Positions 47,201-55,607 of a DNA stretch of 64,000 bases are shown here, in pieces. Made by a program: the position numbers and the translations under genes. Every line of letters starts with the position of its first letter. Positions within the stretch are counted from its first letter, which is position 1. Under the pieces are notes generated by a model. The model made no database searches, was not told where the DNA came from, and was given only the letters and a program-made list of their open reading frames with translations. The stretch is from Pseudomonas sp. ZH-FAD (lineage in GTDB: Bacteria > Pseudomonadota > Gammaproteobacteria > Pseudomonadales > Pseudomonadaceae), in contig NZ_PGLR01000002.1 in NCBI RefSeq assembly GCF_002803095.1, positions 1 to 64,000 on the forward strand. The letters run 5' to 3'.

Positions 47201-47389
47201 GCTGGTCACCGAGTCGGTCAGCACCTGCGCCGAGGCGCCGGGATAGGTGGCGGTCACGGTGATCTGCGGCGGCGCCACGTTGGGGTACTGCGCCACCGGC
47301 AGGAACGGGATGGCCAGCAGGCCGGCCAGCGAGATGAACAGGGCGACCACCCAGGCGAAATTGGGGCGCCGTATGAAAAACAGGGACAT
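44255..47389 (-). CDS. RND multidrug pump (HAE-1 family)
   Basis: A 1044-residue inner-membrane proton/drug antiporter of the AcrB/MexB class. It starts MSLFFIRRPNFAWVVALFI and has PVAQYPNVAPPQITVTATYPGAS. The proton-relay Asp pair is in ILVDDAIVVVENV (about residues 407-408). The C-terminal half repeats the fold (FKVGLITVIGLAAKNAILIVEFA). It is the middle gene of an adaptor-pump-channel operon, divergent from a TetR regulator. I cannot match it confidently to a named Pseudomonas system, and the substrate range is unknown. Confidence 0.94.
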   Translation of the reverse strand: MSLFFIRRPNFAWVVALFISLAGLLAIPFLPVAQYPNVAPPQITVTATYPGASAQVLTDSVTSVIEEELNGAKNLLYFESTSNANGIAEITVTFQPGTDPELAQVDVQNRLKKAEARMPQAVLTLGIQTEQATAGFLLIYALSYKDGGKDDNTTALADYAARNINNEIRRVPGVGKLQFFASEAAMRVWIDPQKLVGYGLSIDDVNNAIRAQNVQVPAGAFGSTPGSSEQQLTATLAVKGTLDNPDEFAAIVLRANQDGSRLTLGDVARIEVGSQDYNFGSRQDGKPAVAAAVQLSPGANAIQTAEAVKQRLTELSVNFPDNVEFSVPYDTSRFVDVAIDKVIMTLVEAMVLVFLVMFLFLQNVRYTLIPSIVVPVCLLGTLTFMYLLGFSVNMMTMFGMVLAIGILVDDAIVVVENVERIMAEEGLAPVPATIKAMGQVSGAIIGITLVLSAVFLPLAFMSGSVGVIYQQFSLSLAVSILFSGFLALTFTPALCATILKPIPQGHHEKSGFFGAFNRLFTRLTGRYTALNGKLVPRAGRVMFIYLGIVVLMGFFYLRLPESFVPVEDQGYMIVDIQLPPGATRERTSAAGEELEEFLMGRDAIETSFLVLGFSFSGMGENAAIAFPLLKDWSERDATQSPEAESAAVNQHFANLDDGAMMAVPPPPIEGLGNSGGFALRLQDSAGLGRDVLLAARDEVLGKVNGNPKFLYAMMEGLAEAPQLRLVIDREKARTLGVNFESVSSALSTAFGSSVINDFANAGRQQRVVVQAEQAERMTPESVLRLHVPNDSGGLVPLSAFVTTQWEEGPVQIARYNGYPSIRIAGDAAPGVSTGEAMAELERIAAELPEGIGYEWTGLSYQERVASGQAVMLFALAITVVFLLLVALYESWAIPLSVMLIVPVGALGAVLAVTAIGLPNDVYFKVGLITVIGLAAKNAILIVEFAKDLWEDGYSLRDAAIEAARLRFRPIIMTSMAFMLGVVPLAIATGAGAASQRALGTGVLGGMLSATMLGVIFVPIFFVWVLSLLRTKPQQTDNHPLHKAE

Positions 47390-47404
47390 GAGCTTCTCTC
47401 CGGC

Positions 47405-48577
47405 TTACTGCGCCTGGGATTGTGGAGCGTGCGCGTCGGCTGCCGCGGCAGCTTCCTCGCGCGGCACGACCTTGGCGCCGGGCTTGATGGCAGCCAGCGA
47501 GCTGGTGATCACCTTGTCGCCGGCCTCAAGGCCTTCGGCGATCAGCCAGCGTGAGCCGTGCATGGCGCCGGTGGTGACCTGGCGAACCTCGACAGTGTCG
47601 TCTTCGCCCAGCAGCATCACGCTGGCCTGGCCGTCGGCAGCACGCTGCACGGCGCGCTGCGGCACCAGGATGGCGTTCTGGTTCAGCCCCTGCGGCGTCA
47701 GCACGCGCACGTACATGCCGGGCAGCAGCACGCCTTGCGGGTTGTCGAAGCGGCCGCGCAGGGCGATCTGGCCGGTGCTGCGATCCACCGAGATATCGGT
47801 GAACAGCAGGGTGCCTTTGCTCTCGATATCGGTGCCATCGACGCGCAGCGACAAGGGCTGATCGGCTGCACCGGCAACCTTGCCATCGGCGATGGCGGCG
47901 CGCAGACGCAGGGCATCGGCGGCCGGCTGGGTGAAGTCGGCGTAGACCGGGTCGAGCTGCTGAATGCGGGCGAGCAGGGTGGCTTCACCCTGGCCGACTA
48001 GCGCGCCTTCGGTCACCTGGGCGCGGCCAATGCGCCCGGCAATGGGCGCGCGTACTTCGGCGTAACCCAGGTCCAGGCGCGCGGTTTCCACGCTGGCTTG
48101 GGCCGAGCGCTTGTCGGCCTGGGCGCTTTGCAGGGCAGCCTTGGCCACATCGAAGTCCTGCTTGCTGACCGCATCGATCTTCACCAGTGGCTCGTAGCGC
48201 TTGACCGTGGCCTGCGCCTGGAACAGCTGCGCCTCGGCCCGGGCCAGTTCGCCCTGGGCACGGGACAGGGCGGCCTTGAACGGCGCTGGGTCGATCTGGA
48301 ACAGCAGGTCGCCGGCCTTGACGTCGGCGCCTTCCTCGAAGGTGCGTTTGAGCACGATGCCGGCGACCCGGGCACGTACTTCGGCCACCCGCACCGGCTC
48401 GATACGGCCTGGCAGTTCGGCGATCACGGTGAACGGCTCGGTCTTGACGGTCAGCACGTCGACCTCGCGTGGTGGCGCCTCACCCCATCCTTGTTCGCCT
48501 TTATCGCAGCCGGCCAGGCCGATTGCCGCCAGTAAAGCGACCACTGAAAAAACGTAACGTCCGCGAATTGTGCTCAT
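47405..48577 (-). CDS. RND periplasmic adaptor (MexA/AcrA type)
   Basis: A 390-residue lipoprotein adaptor: lipobox GLAGC (Cys24), lipoyl half VRARVAGIVLKRTFEEGADVKAGD, a helical hairpin (about 105-165), second half VRAPIAGRIGRAQVTEGALVGQG, beta-barrel, and an Ala/Glu-rich tail. It is first in the operon. The start at 48577 is well placed after AGGTGACAGGC; the open frame runs much further upstream only because no stop occurs. A palindromic operator at 48641-48660 is 64 bases upstream. Confidence 0.93.
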   Translation of the reverse strand: MSTIRGRYVFSVVALLAAIGLAGCDKGEQGWGEAPPREVDVLTVKTEPFTVIAELPGRIEPVRVAEVRARVAGIVLKRTFEEGADVKAGDLLFQIDPAPFKAALSRAQGELARAEAQLFQAQATVKRYEPLVKIDAVSKQDFDVAKAALQSAQADKRSAQASVETARLDLGYAEVRAPIAGRIGRAQVTEGALVGQGEATLLARIQQLDPVYADFTQPAADALRLRAAIADGKVAGAADQPLSLRVDGTDIESKGTLLFTDISVDRSTGQIALRGRFDNPQGVLLPGMYVRVLTPQGLNQNAILVPQRAVQRAADGQASVMLLGEDDTVEVRQVTTGAMHGSRWLIAEGLEAGDKVITSSLAAIKPGAKVVPREEAAAAADAHAPQSQAQ

Positions 48578-48640
48578 GCCTGTCACCTGGAGTGAGATCC
48601 ATTTTCCTTGAAAGGCGCGAATGATCATGCTTTGGCTAAA

Positions 48641-48660
48641 ATGAGTCAACATTGACTCAT
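48641..48660. promoter_or_regulatory. Palindromic operator in the TetR/RND gap
   Basis: ATGAGTCAA-CA-TTGACTCAT: perfect 9-base arms. It lies midway between the divergent adaptor (48577) and TetR (48750) start codons and includes TTGACT, which could be a -35 element for the TetR gene. Expected binding site of the TetR protein. Confidence 0.8.
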
Positions 48661-48749
48661 ATGGATCTTCTGTGAGCAAAATTGTAAGTCCCCGTTGAGT
48701 CTGGGGACTTTTTCTGCACAATGCGCGCTGCTCAAGCGGAGGGCCTTCG

Positions 48750-49301
48750 ATGTCCAATGATGAAAAACTGCTCAAGGCCCTGGCTGTTGCCATCGTCGAT
48801 CGCCCGCGGGCGACGCTTAAAGATCTGGCCGAAGCCGCGGGTGTCAGCAAGGCCACCTTGCATCGTTTCTGTGGCACGCGTGACAGCCTGGTCGAGCGCC
48901 TGATGAGTCACAGTCAGGCAGCGCTCAATCAGGTGATCGAAGACGCCGACCTGCAGGTCGCCGATGTGGCGCAGGCATTGCGCAACCTGATCGAGAATCA
49001 CCTCAGGCACCGCGAATTGCTGGTGTTCATGATCTTCCAGTACCGCCCGGACAGCCTCGACCCGGACAAGGACGGGGCACGCTGGATCGCCTACACCGAT
49101 GCATTGGACAGCTTCTTCCTGCGTGGCCAGCAGGAGGGGTACTTTCGCATCGACATCACCGCCGAGCTGCTGACTGAACTGTTCGTGTCGCTGATCTATG
49201 GCATGGTCGATGCCGAGCGCCGTGGCCGCGCCGCCAGTGCGCGTTCGCTGGCGGTGCTGGAGCAGTTCTTTCTCAAGGGCGCCGGCCAGCCGCGCCCCTG
49301 A
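48750..49301 (+). CDS. TetR-family repressor of the RND operon
   Basis: A 183-residue TetR-type regulator. The N-terminal HTH is recognisable as ATLKDLAEAAGVSKATLHRFCGTRDSLVERL; the C-terminal helical ligand domain has FFLRGQQEGYFRIDITAELLTELFVSLIYGMVDAE. It is divergent from the efflux operon with a perfect palindrome between, the standard layout of a local, ligand-released repressor that also controls itself. GGAGGG precedes the ATG. The inducer is unknown. Confidence 0.9.
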   Translation: MSNDEKLLKALAVAIVDRPRATLKDLAEAAGVSKATLHRFCGTRDSLVERLMSHSQAALNQVIEDADLQVADVAQALRNLIENHLRHRELLVFMIFQYRPDSLDPDKDGARWIAYTDALDSFFLRGQQEGYFRIDITAELLTELFVSLIYGMVDAERRGRAASARSLAVLEQFFLKGAGQPRP

Positions 49302-49328
49302 TGCCCAGGCCGTGTTGCCTGGCTGCTG

Positions 49329-50027
49329 TCACCAGGGCAAGGCCTGGCCGTCGTAGGCGTGGAAGCTGCCGCTGTGCTCGGGCCCCAGCGCATCGATAAC
49401 CTGCAGCATTTCAGCGGCGGCCAAATCGGCCGGACGCGCAGCGCTGGCACCGCGAAAGGGTTGCGACAGGGGAGAGATGACCGTGCCGGGATGCAGGCTG
49501 AGCAGCCGTGCCTTGGGCTTGCTGCGTGCCAGCTCGATGGCGGCGGTCTTGATCAGCATGTTCAGCGCCGCCTTGGACGCTCGGTAGGCGTACCAACCAC
49601 CGAGGCGGTTGTCGCCGATGCTGCCGACCTTGGCCGACAGCATGGCCATGGCGCCCTGTTTGTCGAGCAGAGGCAGGAAGTGGCGCAGCACCAGAGCCGG
49701 CCCCAGCGCATTGACCTGAAATACGGCCTGCAAGGCATCTGCCTCGATGGCGGCCAGGCTTTTTTCTGGCGTGATGCCCGGGCGATGTAGCAGCCCGGCC
49801 GTGTGCAGGATCAACTGATACGGCCCTTCGTCCGCCAAGGCTGCTGCGGCTTCGGCGATGCTGGCGGGAGCTTCGAGATCGAGCGCCGGTGAGCTGCTAC
49901 GGCTCAGCTCACGTACGCTGGCGCAGTTGGGGTCTGTGCGCAGCAACTGGCAGAAGGCCTGGCCGATGGTGCCGCTGGCGCCAATCACCAGCGCCTTGTA
50001 GCCATTGCCCAGGCTGTGCAGGGTCAT
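49329..50027 (-). CDS. Short-chain dehydrogenase, C-factor type
   Basis: A 232-residue SDR. NAD(P)-binding GASGTIGQ near the start, and the catalytic Tyr and Lys in YAYRASKAALNM. It resembles CsgA/C-factor-like SDRs. It overlaps the DUF3833 gene by four bases, which in turn is nine bases after the chalcone-isomerase-like gene: a tight three-gene operon. SDR, DUF3833 and CHI-like genes co-occur in larger marine-bacterial clusters with a flavin amine oxidoreductase, DUF1365 and cyclopropane-fatty-acid synthase-like genes. Those partners are absent here, so a lipid-modification role is only a suggestion. Confidence 0.88.
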   Translation of the reverse strand: MTLHSLGNGYKALVIGASGTIGQAFCQLLRTDPNCASVRELSRSSSPALDLEAPASIAEAAAALADEGPYQLILHTAGLLHRPGITPEKSLAAIEADALQAVFQVNALGPALVLRHFLPLLDKQGAMAMLSAKVGSIGDNRLGGWYAYRASKAALNMLIKTAAIELARSKPKARLLSLHPGTVISPLSQPFRGASAARPADLAAAEMLQVIDALGPEHSGSFHAYDGQALPW

Positions 50028-50557
50028 GGCTGAGCGGCGCCACGGCGGAAGAACAGCGTGACCTGGCCGAGTTCGATACCGAACTTGCTCATGACCGAGC
50101 GGTTGATCAGGGTGTCGTCGTCCATCAGGTACATCCAGTCGTCGAAGTAGACGACATAGGTGCTGTCACCCACCGGCAGGTTGAGGTGGTAACGCCAGCG
50201 CAGGGCGTTGCCGGCCACGTCGCCCATGGCTTCGCCGACCACGTCGTCAGCGGTGCCGATCCAGCGTCCTTCGCCGTCCGGGGTCAGGGTCCAGACCCGG
50301 CGCTGGCGGGTGCCGTCGCTGTACAGGAAGCGCTCATCGAGGATCAGCTTGTCGCCCTCGCGGCGGCTCTGGATATCGACGTGAAAGCGCTTGATCACCT
50401 CACCGGAGCGATCCTGGAACATGCCCCAGGCCTGCACCGGCCCGGAGAAGTAGGTGGGCAGATCCAGCACGGGTTTCTCGTTGGCGTAACGTTCGACTGG
50501 GACCTGGCCGCAGCTGATCAGCAGCAGGCTGCTCAGCACAATCAATAGGGCTTTCAT
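50024..50557 (-). CDS. DUF3833 lipoprotein
   Basis: A 177-residue predicted lipoprotein: signal peptide with lipobox LLISC (Cys16), then the DUF3833 body. Recognisable parts are LPTYFSGPVQAWGMFQDRSGEVIKRFHV, GTADDVVGEAMGDVAGNALRWRY and YVVYFDDWMYLMDDDTLINRS. The fold is probably a lipocalin-like beta-barrel, which fits a lipid-binding role at the membrane. Translationally coupled to the downstream SDR gene by ATGA overlap. Confidence 0.88.
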   Translation of the reverse strand: MKALLIVLSSLLLISCGQVPVERYANEKPVLDLPTYFSGPVQAWGMFQDRSGEVIKRFHVDIQSRREGDKLILDERFLYSDGTRQRRVWTLTPDGEGRWIGTADDVVGEAMGDVAGNALRWRYHLNLPVGDSTYVVYFDDWMYLMDDDTLINRSVMSKFGIELGQVTLFFRRGAAQP

Positions 50558-50565
50558 GCGATACC

Positions 50566-51111
50566 TCAGGGGTTGAGACCGAGCAATGCCGCGCGCAGCT
50601 TCGGACTGCGGGTCTGCGGATCGAGCCAGATGGAGAAGAAGGCGCGGGCGAACTCTTGATCATCGATGACGTGCTGCAGTTTGCCGTCGACATAGAAGCG
50701 GCAGCCCTGGTCGGGCAGGAATACGCCAGTGATGCGCGTGCCATCCTTCACGTCGACGAACGCCTGGTTCATCTGCTGCGTCCATTCGGCCTGCTGTTCG
50801 CGGTCGAGGGGCTCACCGTTGATCCGGCGAATTTCGTCGAGGCTGGTGTCGACCAGGGTCTCCCGGCTGATGGTGCGTCGGTAGGTCAGTTCCAGAGCGA
50901 AGGGCTGGGTGAAATCCACCTGCTGCACCGGGCTCCATAGCTTGGCGTTGTAGACCGAGAACCCGAACCAGCTGAAATCACCGCTGCCGACCAGGTTGGC
51001 CTGTGGCAACTGCTCACGCCAGCTGGCCTGGCTGTTGGCGTGTACCACGCTGCAGGCGAGCATCAGCGTCAGCAGCAGGGTCGAACAGAGACGTGACGTC
51101 CGGGTGGCCAT
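50566..51111 (-). CDS. Chalcone-isomerase-like exported protein
   Basis: A 181-residue periplasmic protein with a signal peptide (TLLLTLMLACSVVHA) and a chalcone-isomerase-like domain: LVGSGDFSWFGFSVYNAKLWSP, FALELTYRRTISRETLVDTSLDEIRR and a final FARAFFSIWLDPQTRSPKLRAALLG. Bacterial CHI-like proteins lack flavonoid chemistry and may bind fatty acids. The start at 51111 is supported by AGGAGGGATC. First gene of the CHI-DUF3833-SDR operon. Confidence 0.88.
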   Translation of the reverse strand: MATRTSRLCSTLLLTLMLACSVVHANSQASWREQLPQANLVGSGDFSWFGFSVYNAKLWSPVQQVDFTQPFALELTYRRTISRETLVDTSLDEIRRINGEPLDREQQAEWTQQMNQAFVDVKDGTRITGVFLPDQGCRFYVDGKLQHVIDDQEFARAFFSIWLDPQTRSPKLRAALLGLNP

Positions 51112-51170
51112 GATCCCTCCTTGCACAGTAGGTATTCACTGCGACCAGACACTGGCCGCGGGTACTGAAT

Positions 51171-51214
51171 AAAAAAATCCGACAACCAAAAGGGGAGAGG
51201 TGGGTTGTCGGATT
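51171..51214 (-). terminator. Terminator after the DmdC-type dehydrogenase
   Basis: Read on the minus strand: AATCCGACAACC, 15-base loop, GGTTGTCGGATT, then a run of Ts (the A run at 51171-51177). Confidence 0.9.
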
Positions 51215-51240
51215 GCGCAGCTTGTCAGTACCGCCTGCGG

Positions 51241-53016
51241 TCAGGCGGCGAACTCCTCGTCGGTGAAGGCCATCAGCGTCGCCTTGCCTGCCTTGATCTC
51301 GCTGAGCAGAGCGTCGGCTTCTGGCAGGATGCGGGCCATGAAGAAATCGGCGGACTTGATCTTGGCCGCATAGAAATGGGTTTCCGAACTGCCGGCATCG
51401 AGTTGGCGCTGCGCCAGCTGGGCTTGTTGCGACCACAGCCAGGCCAGGCTGGTCAGGCCGAACAGGCGCAGATAGGGCGTCGCCGCTGCCGCCTGCTCCG
51501 GGTCCTTGCTGCCCTCGCTGGCCAGCCACAGGGTGGCCTGCTGCAGTTGCTTCAGTGCCTGGGTCACTGCACTGGCATGCGGGTCATCGGCATTGTTCTT
51601 GAGCCAGCCTTCGACCAGGGTGAAATAGGCGCGCACGGCGCGACCGCCTCCCAGTGCGAGCTTGCGGCCGACCAGATCGAGCGCCTGGATGCCGTTGGTG
51701 CCTTCGTAGATGCGGGTGATGCGACTGTCGCGCACCAGTTGTTCGATACCCCAGTCTTCGGTGAAGCCCGAGCCGCCAAGCACCTGCAGGCCCTCGTTGG
51801 CGCAGGTGAAGCCTTCATCGGTGAGGAAGGCCTTCACCACCGGTGTGAGCAATTGCACCAGATCGTCGGCGCGGCTGCGCGTTTCGGCATCTTCGGCGCC
51901 GTGGGCGATGTCCTGCTGCAGGCCGGCGAAGTAAGCGAGGGCGCGGCAGCCTTCGATCATCACCTTCTGCCGCAGCAGCATGCGCCGTACGTCCGGGTGC
52001 ACCATGATCGGGTCGGCCGGTTTGTCGGCGGCCTTCGGCCCGGAGATGGAGCGGCTCTGCAAGCGTTCGCGAGCGAAGCCCAGGGCGATCTGGTAGGCGC
52101 TTTCGGCCACACCCAGGCCCTGCATGCCGACCATCAGACGCGCGGAGTTCATCATGGTGAACATGCAGCTCAGGCCCTTGTTCGGCTCGCCGATCAGCCA
52201 GCCCTTGGCGCCTTCGAAATTCATCACGCAGGTGGCCGAGCCCTTGATGCCCATCTTGTGCTCCAGGCCGCCACAGAAGGCCGAGTTGCGGCTGCCGTCC
52301 TCCAGTACCTTGGGCACCAGGAACAGGGAGATACCTTTGACGCTGTCCGGTGCGTCCGGCAGCTTGGCCAGCACCAGGTGGACGATGTTGTCGACCAGGT
52401 CGTGCTCACCGCCGGTGATCCAGATCTTGGTGCCGGTGATGGCGTAGCTGCCGTCGGCCTGCGGCACGGCGCGGGTGCGGATCAGGCCGAGATCGGTACC
52501 ACATTGCGGTTCGGTCAGGCACATGGTGCCGGTCCACTCGCCGCTGATCAGGTGCGGTAGGTAGGTCTCCTGCTGTTCGGGCGTGCCGTGGCTGGTCAGG
52601 GCGTTGATGGCGCCGTGGGTCAGGCCGGGGTACATGCCCAGCGACAGGTTGGCCGAGCAGGTCATCTCCTCCACCAGCATGTTCAGTACGTGGGGCAGGC
52701 CCTGGCCGCCGAACCGAGGCGTGCAGGCCAGCGCTGTCCAGCCGCCTTCGGCGAACTGCTGATAGGCGGCCTTGAAACCGTCGGGGGTGCGCACGCTACG
52801 GGTCTGCGGGTCGTACTGGCAGCCCTGTTTGTCACCGGGGCCATTGAGGGGGGCGAGTACGTTCTCGGCCAGCTTGGCCGCTTCTTCGAGAATTGCCCCG
52901 CCGAGGTCGGCAGTGAACTCACGCTGTTCGGGCAGCGTTTGCAACACTTTATAGGCGTCGAGCAATTCTTCGAACACGAAGCGCATGTCACGCAGCGGAG
53001 CACGGTAGGACGGCAT
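51241..53016 (-). CDS. Acyl-CoA dehydrogenase, DmdC/FadE-like long type
   Basis: A 591-residue acyl-CoA dehydrogenase of the enlarged family that includes DmdC and Pseudomonas FadE1/FadE2-type enzymes. Beta-domain motif MCLTEPQCGTDLG, flavin-contact KIWITGGEHD, the conserved GLEHKMGIKGSATCVM, and the catalytic glutamate in ITRIYEGTNGIQALDLVGRKL (about residue 434). The extra C-terminal domain of about 130 residues is present. Expected to oxidise medium- or long-chain acyl-CoA to the 2-enoyl-CoA. Monocistronic, with a TGTACA-type inverted repeat 16 bases upstream of the start codon. Confidence 0.92.
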   Translation of the reverse strand: MPSYRAPLRDMRFVFEELLDAYKVLQTLPEQREFTADLGGAILEEAAKLAENVLAPLNGPGDKQGCQYDPQTRSVRTPDGFKAAYQQFAEGGWTALACTPRFGGQGLPHVLNMLVEEMTCSANLSLGMYPGLTHGAINALTSHGTPEQQETYLPHLISGEWTGTMCLTEPQCGTDLGLIRTRAVPQADGSYAITGTKIWITGGEHDLVDNIVHLVLAKLPDAPDSVKGISLFLVPKVLEDGSRNSAFCGGLEHKMGIKGSATCVMNFEGAKGWLIGEPNKGLSCMFTMMNSARLMVGMQGLGVAESAYQIALGFARERLQSRSISGPKAADKPADPIMVHPDVRRMLLRQKVMIEGCRALAYFAGLQQDIAHGAEDAETRSRADDLVQLLTPVVKAFLTDEGFTCANEGLQVLGGSGFTEDWGIEQLVRDSRITRIYEGTNGIQALDLVGRKLALGGGRAVRAYFTLVEGWLKNNADDPHASAVTQALKQLQQATLWLASEGSKDPEQAAAATPYLRLFGLTSLAWLWSQQAQLAQRQLDAGSSETHFYAAKIKSADFFMARILPEADALLSEIKAGKATLMAFTDEEFAA

Positions 53017-53032
53017 GTCGATTCACTCAAAG

Positions 53033-53057
53033 CTGTACAATGTTTATTTATGTACAG
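53033..53057 (-). promoter_or_regulatory. Inverted repeat at the dehydrogenase promoter
   Basis: CTGTACA-N11-TGTACAG, perfect 7-base arms, immediately upstream of the acyl-CoA dehydrogenase start. It does not match the PsrA or FadR consensus; a TetR-type regulator is possible. Confidence 0.5.
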
Positions 53058-53320
53058 TTTTTGTATAGCCGTTTGCACTTCTTTGCAAGCCCTTTCGTGC
53101 ACGTTCGAGCAATGGTTGCCCAGTCACGCCGGCGGTTGTGCAGGCTGTACAGGTTGGTTCGCTGGTAGGAACGCCGAGGCCCGACCGGTTGCAGTCAGGT
53201 ACCTGGCGCTGGCTTCAATTGCCGAATGCCTGGCCAACGAGGCGCGTCTTGAGCATCAAAAGCGCCTTGCATTTGGCCAGTCGTCTTCAAGAATGAGAGT
53301 GATCGAATCAGGATTTCACC
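53058..53320. other. Intergenic stretch without a gene
   Basis: About 260 bases between the divergent dehydrogenase and EAL genes. Apart from the inverted repeat at 53033 and one further TGTACA near 53142 I see no coding frame, terminator or REP here. It must hold the EAL gene promoter. Confidence 0.5.
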
Positions 53321-54682
53321 ATGCCATCACTCTCGAGCTTCGGCAGGCGCGTTCGCAAACTCTGGCATGGTGCAGACCTGGCTCTGGTCGGCCAGCGCCG
53401 CGAGCGCCGCATGCGCATGCTGTCGAGTCTGGTGATGATCGTGATGGGCCTGCTCTGGGGGCTGTTCTTTTCCTCTCGCGGCTACTGGGCCATCGTCATC
53501 ATGGATGTGACCATCATCCTCAGCGGTGTGGCGGTCTTCGCCCTGACGCTGCGCAACCAGGCCCGCGGCGCCAACCTGATTCTGTTCGGTGCGCTGATCC
53601 TTATCATCGTCGCCTCGACCCTGCTGCTCGACCCGCCGACCCTCATGGCGCCGCGTGCGACACATCTCTATCTGCTACCGGTGGCTGTCGGCGCGTTGAT
53701 GGCTTTCCGCGATGAGCCCCTGTGGCTGCGTTACGGCATGTCTCTGTTCTGCCTGCTGCTGTTCGTCGCCCTGGCCGCGTCCAACTGGCGGCCCACCGAT
53801 CTTTATGCGCTGCCGGACGACGTGCGCATCGTCGGCTCCTGGGTGCAGGGCGTCGCCGCCATGGCGCTGTTCTTCCTGCTCCTGCATATCCTGCAGAGCG
53901 ACACCGCCGAGCGTTCGGAGCTGGATCGCGACCTGCGCGCGGCGATTCGCGAGCAGCAGTTCGTGCTGTATTACCAGCCGCAGCTCAATGGTGCCGGGCG
54001 GGTCATCGGCGCCGAGTTGCTGATTCGCTGGCAGCACCCGCAACGCGGACTGTTGGCGCCTGGCGAGTTCATCGATCACGCCGAGAATACCGGTCTGATC
54101 ATCCCCATTGGCCAGTGGGTGCTGGAGCAAACGGCCGCGCAATTGCGCCGGTGGAAGGATGACCCGCTCTTCGGCGACCTGGGCCTGGCGGTGAACATCA
54201 GCCAGAAGCAGTTCTCGCAAAGCAGTTTCGTCGCTGAAATTCTCGGCCTGATCGAGCGCCACGGTATCGATGCCCGGCGTCTGGAGCTGGAGTTGACCGA
54301 AACGCTGATCGTGCATGACATGGAGGACCTCACGCGCAAGATGACGGCGCTGGTCGAACATGGCGTGCGCTTCTCGCTGGATGACTTCGGTACCGGCTTT
54401 TCTTCCCTCAGCCACCTCAAGCGCCTGCCGCTGAGCAAACTGAAAATCGACCGTTCGTTCATCTGCGACGTGCTCACCGATGCCAACAGCGAAACCATCG
54501 TGCGCACGGTGATCGCTCTGGGGCAGAGCATGGGCATGACGGTGATCGCCGAGGGCGTGGAAACCGAGGAGCAGCGTAGGTTTCTGGCGGACAACGGTTG
54601 CACTCAGTTCCAGGGTTATCTGCTCGGCCGACCGATGCCGTTGGCGGATTTCTCTACCTTCGTTCAGCGCCACAACGGCTGA
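53321..54682 (+). CDS. Membrane-anchored EAL-domain phosphodiesterase
   Basis: A 453-residue protein. The N-terminal half is hydrophobic with about five or six membrane helices (roughly 33-190), then a C-terminal EAL domain (about 205-450). The signature reads [10 protein letters not shown] (ELL in place of EAL, a common active variant). The other catalytic motifs are present: [43 protein letters not shown]. There is no GGDEF domain. It probably lowers c-di-GMP in response to a membrane or respiratory cue. No ribosome site of note before ATG 53321. Confidence 0.92.
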   Translation: MPSLSSFGRRVRKLWHGADLALVGQRRERRMRMLSSLVMIVMGLLWGLFFSSRGYWAIVIMDVTIILSGVAVFALTLRNQARGANLILFGALILIIVASTLLLDPPTLMAPRATHLYLLPVAVGALMAFRDEPLWLRYGMSLFCLLLFVALAASNWRPTDLYALPDDVRIVGSWVQGVAAMALFFLLLHILQSDTAERSELDRDLRAAIREQQFVLYYQPQLNGAGRVIGAELLIRWQHPQRGLLAPGEFIDHAENTGLIIPIGQWVLEQTAAQLRRWKDDPLFGDLGLAVNISQKQFSQSSFVAEILGLIERHGIDARRLELELTETLIVHDMEDLTRKMTALVEHGVRFSLDDFGTGFSSLSHLKRLPLSKLKIDRSFICDVLTDANSETIVRTVIALGQSMGMTVIAEGVETEEQRRFLADNGCTQFQGYLLGRPMPLADFSTFVQRHNG

Positions 54683-54732
54683 AGCCACCTTCCGTCCATC
54701 TACCATCTCCTGCCTGGAGTGAACTCCAAGCA

Positions 54733-54793
54733 AGCGGCCAATGTCTGTCTGCTGTCGGCCCGTACCGGCAGGAATAGATGGCTATTGGCCGCT
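54733..54793. repeat. Long-range inverted repeat
   Basis: AGCGGCCAAT (54733-54742) and ATTGGCCGCT (54784-54793) are exact complements 41 bases apart, in the gap after the EAL gene. Possible repeat remnant or 3' end stem. Confidence 0.4.
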
Positions 54794-54913
54794 AGTGTGG
54801 CGTCTACGTCGCGGATTCTGCCTGGATCATGCTCGAGCGTGTTGTTCAGCGCGTGGCCGGCAACGTCCATCCCGTTCGCCGGGTTCGTCTGACTGCCACG
54901 TGAAGATCGCCCC

Positions 54914-55570
54914 ATGTTTTTATCTCGTCATGCTCCATTCCAACCTCGCATTCTCGGTGCCTGCCTGCTGCTCGGTGGCCTGCTCGGCGGCGCACAACCA
55001 TCTCTGGCCGAAGAGACGTCCGGCAACCAGCGCTGGGTCAGCGACAGCCTCAATACCTATGTGCGCAGCGGCCCTACCGATGGCTACCGTATCGTCGGCA
55101 CCCTGGTTTCCGGGGAGAAAGTGGAGCTGTTGCGCACTCAGGGCGACTACAGCCAGGTGCGTAGCGCCAGCGGCAGCAGCGTCTGGATTCCCAGCCGCGA
55201 CCTGCAGTCGGTGCCAGGCCAGGCCGAGCGCCTGCCGCAACTGGAACAGAAAGTCGCCGACCTCAGCGCTGAGCTCAAAGGCATCGACGACGCCTGGAAA
55301 GTGCGTGTGCAAGGCATGCAGGAAACCCTGGACTCGCGCAAGAAACTCATCGACGAGCTGCAGGCCGCCCGCGGTGCGCTGGATGCCGAGCTGACCACCA
55401 CCCGTTCGCAGCTGCGCGATGCCCAGGCGCAACTGGGTGAAGAACAGCAACAGGTGCTGATGCGCTACATGGCCTATGGCGGCAGCATCGCCGGCGCCGG
55501 GCTGCTGCTCGGGCTGATTCTGCCGACCATGCTGCGGGTCAAGCGCAAGCGTAATGATCAGTGGGTGTAG
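54914..55570 (+). CDS. SH3-domain protein, YgiM/TIGR04211 type
   Basis: A 218-residue exported, membrane-tethered protein. Signal peptide to about residue 32 (LGGAQPSLA), bacterial SH3 domain (about 40-100: WVSDSLNTYVRSGPTDGYRIVGTLVSGEKVELL), coiled coil (about 105-180, EQKVADLSAELKG... SQLRDAQAQLGEEQQQ), and a single C-terminal helix ending in KRKRND. This is the architecture of YgiM. In the family it is suspected to act at the cell envelope or peptidoglycan; no enzyme site is seen. Confidence 0.9.
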   Translation: MFLSRHAPFQPRILGACLLLGGLLGGAQPSLAEETSGNQRWVSDSLNTYVRSGPTDGYRIVGTLVSGEKVELLRTQGDYSQVRSASGSSVWIPSRDLQSVPGQAERLPQLEQKVADLSAELKGIDDAWKVRVQGMQETLDSRKKLIDELQAARGALDAELTTTRSQLRDAQAQLGEEQQQVLMRYMAYGGSIAGAGLLLGLILPTMLRVKRKRNDQWV

Positions 55571-55607
55571 CGCCTCGATACGCGGCAGAACATAAACAGG
55601 TTCTGAA

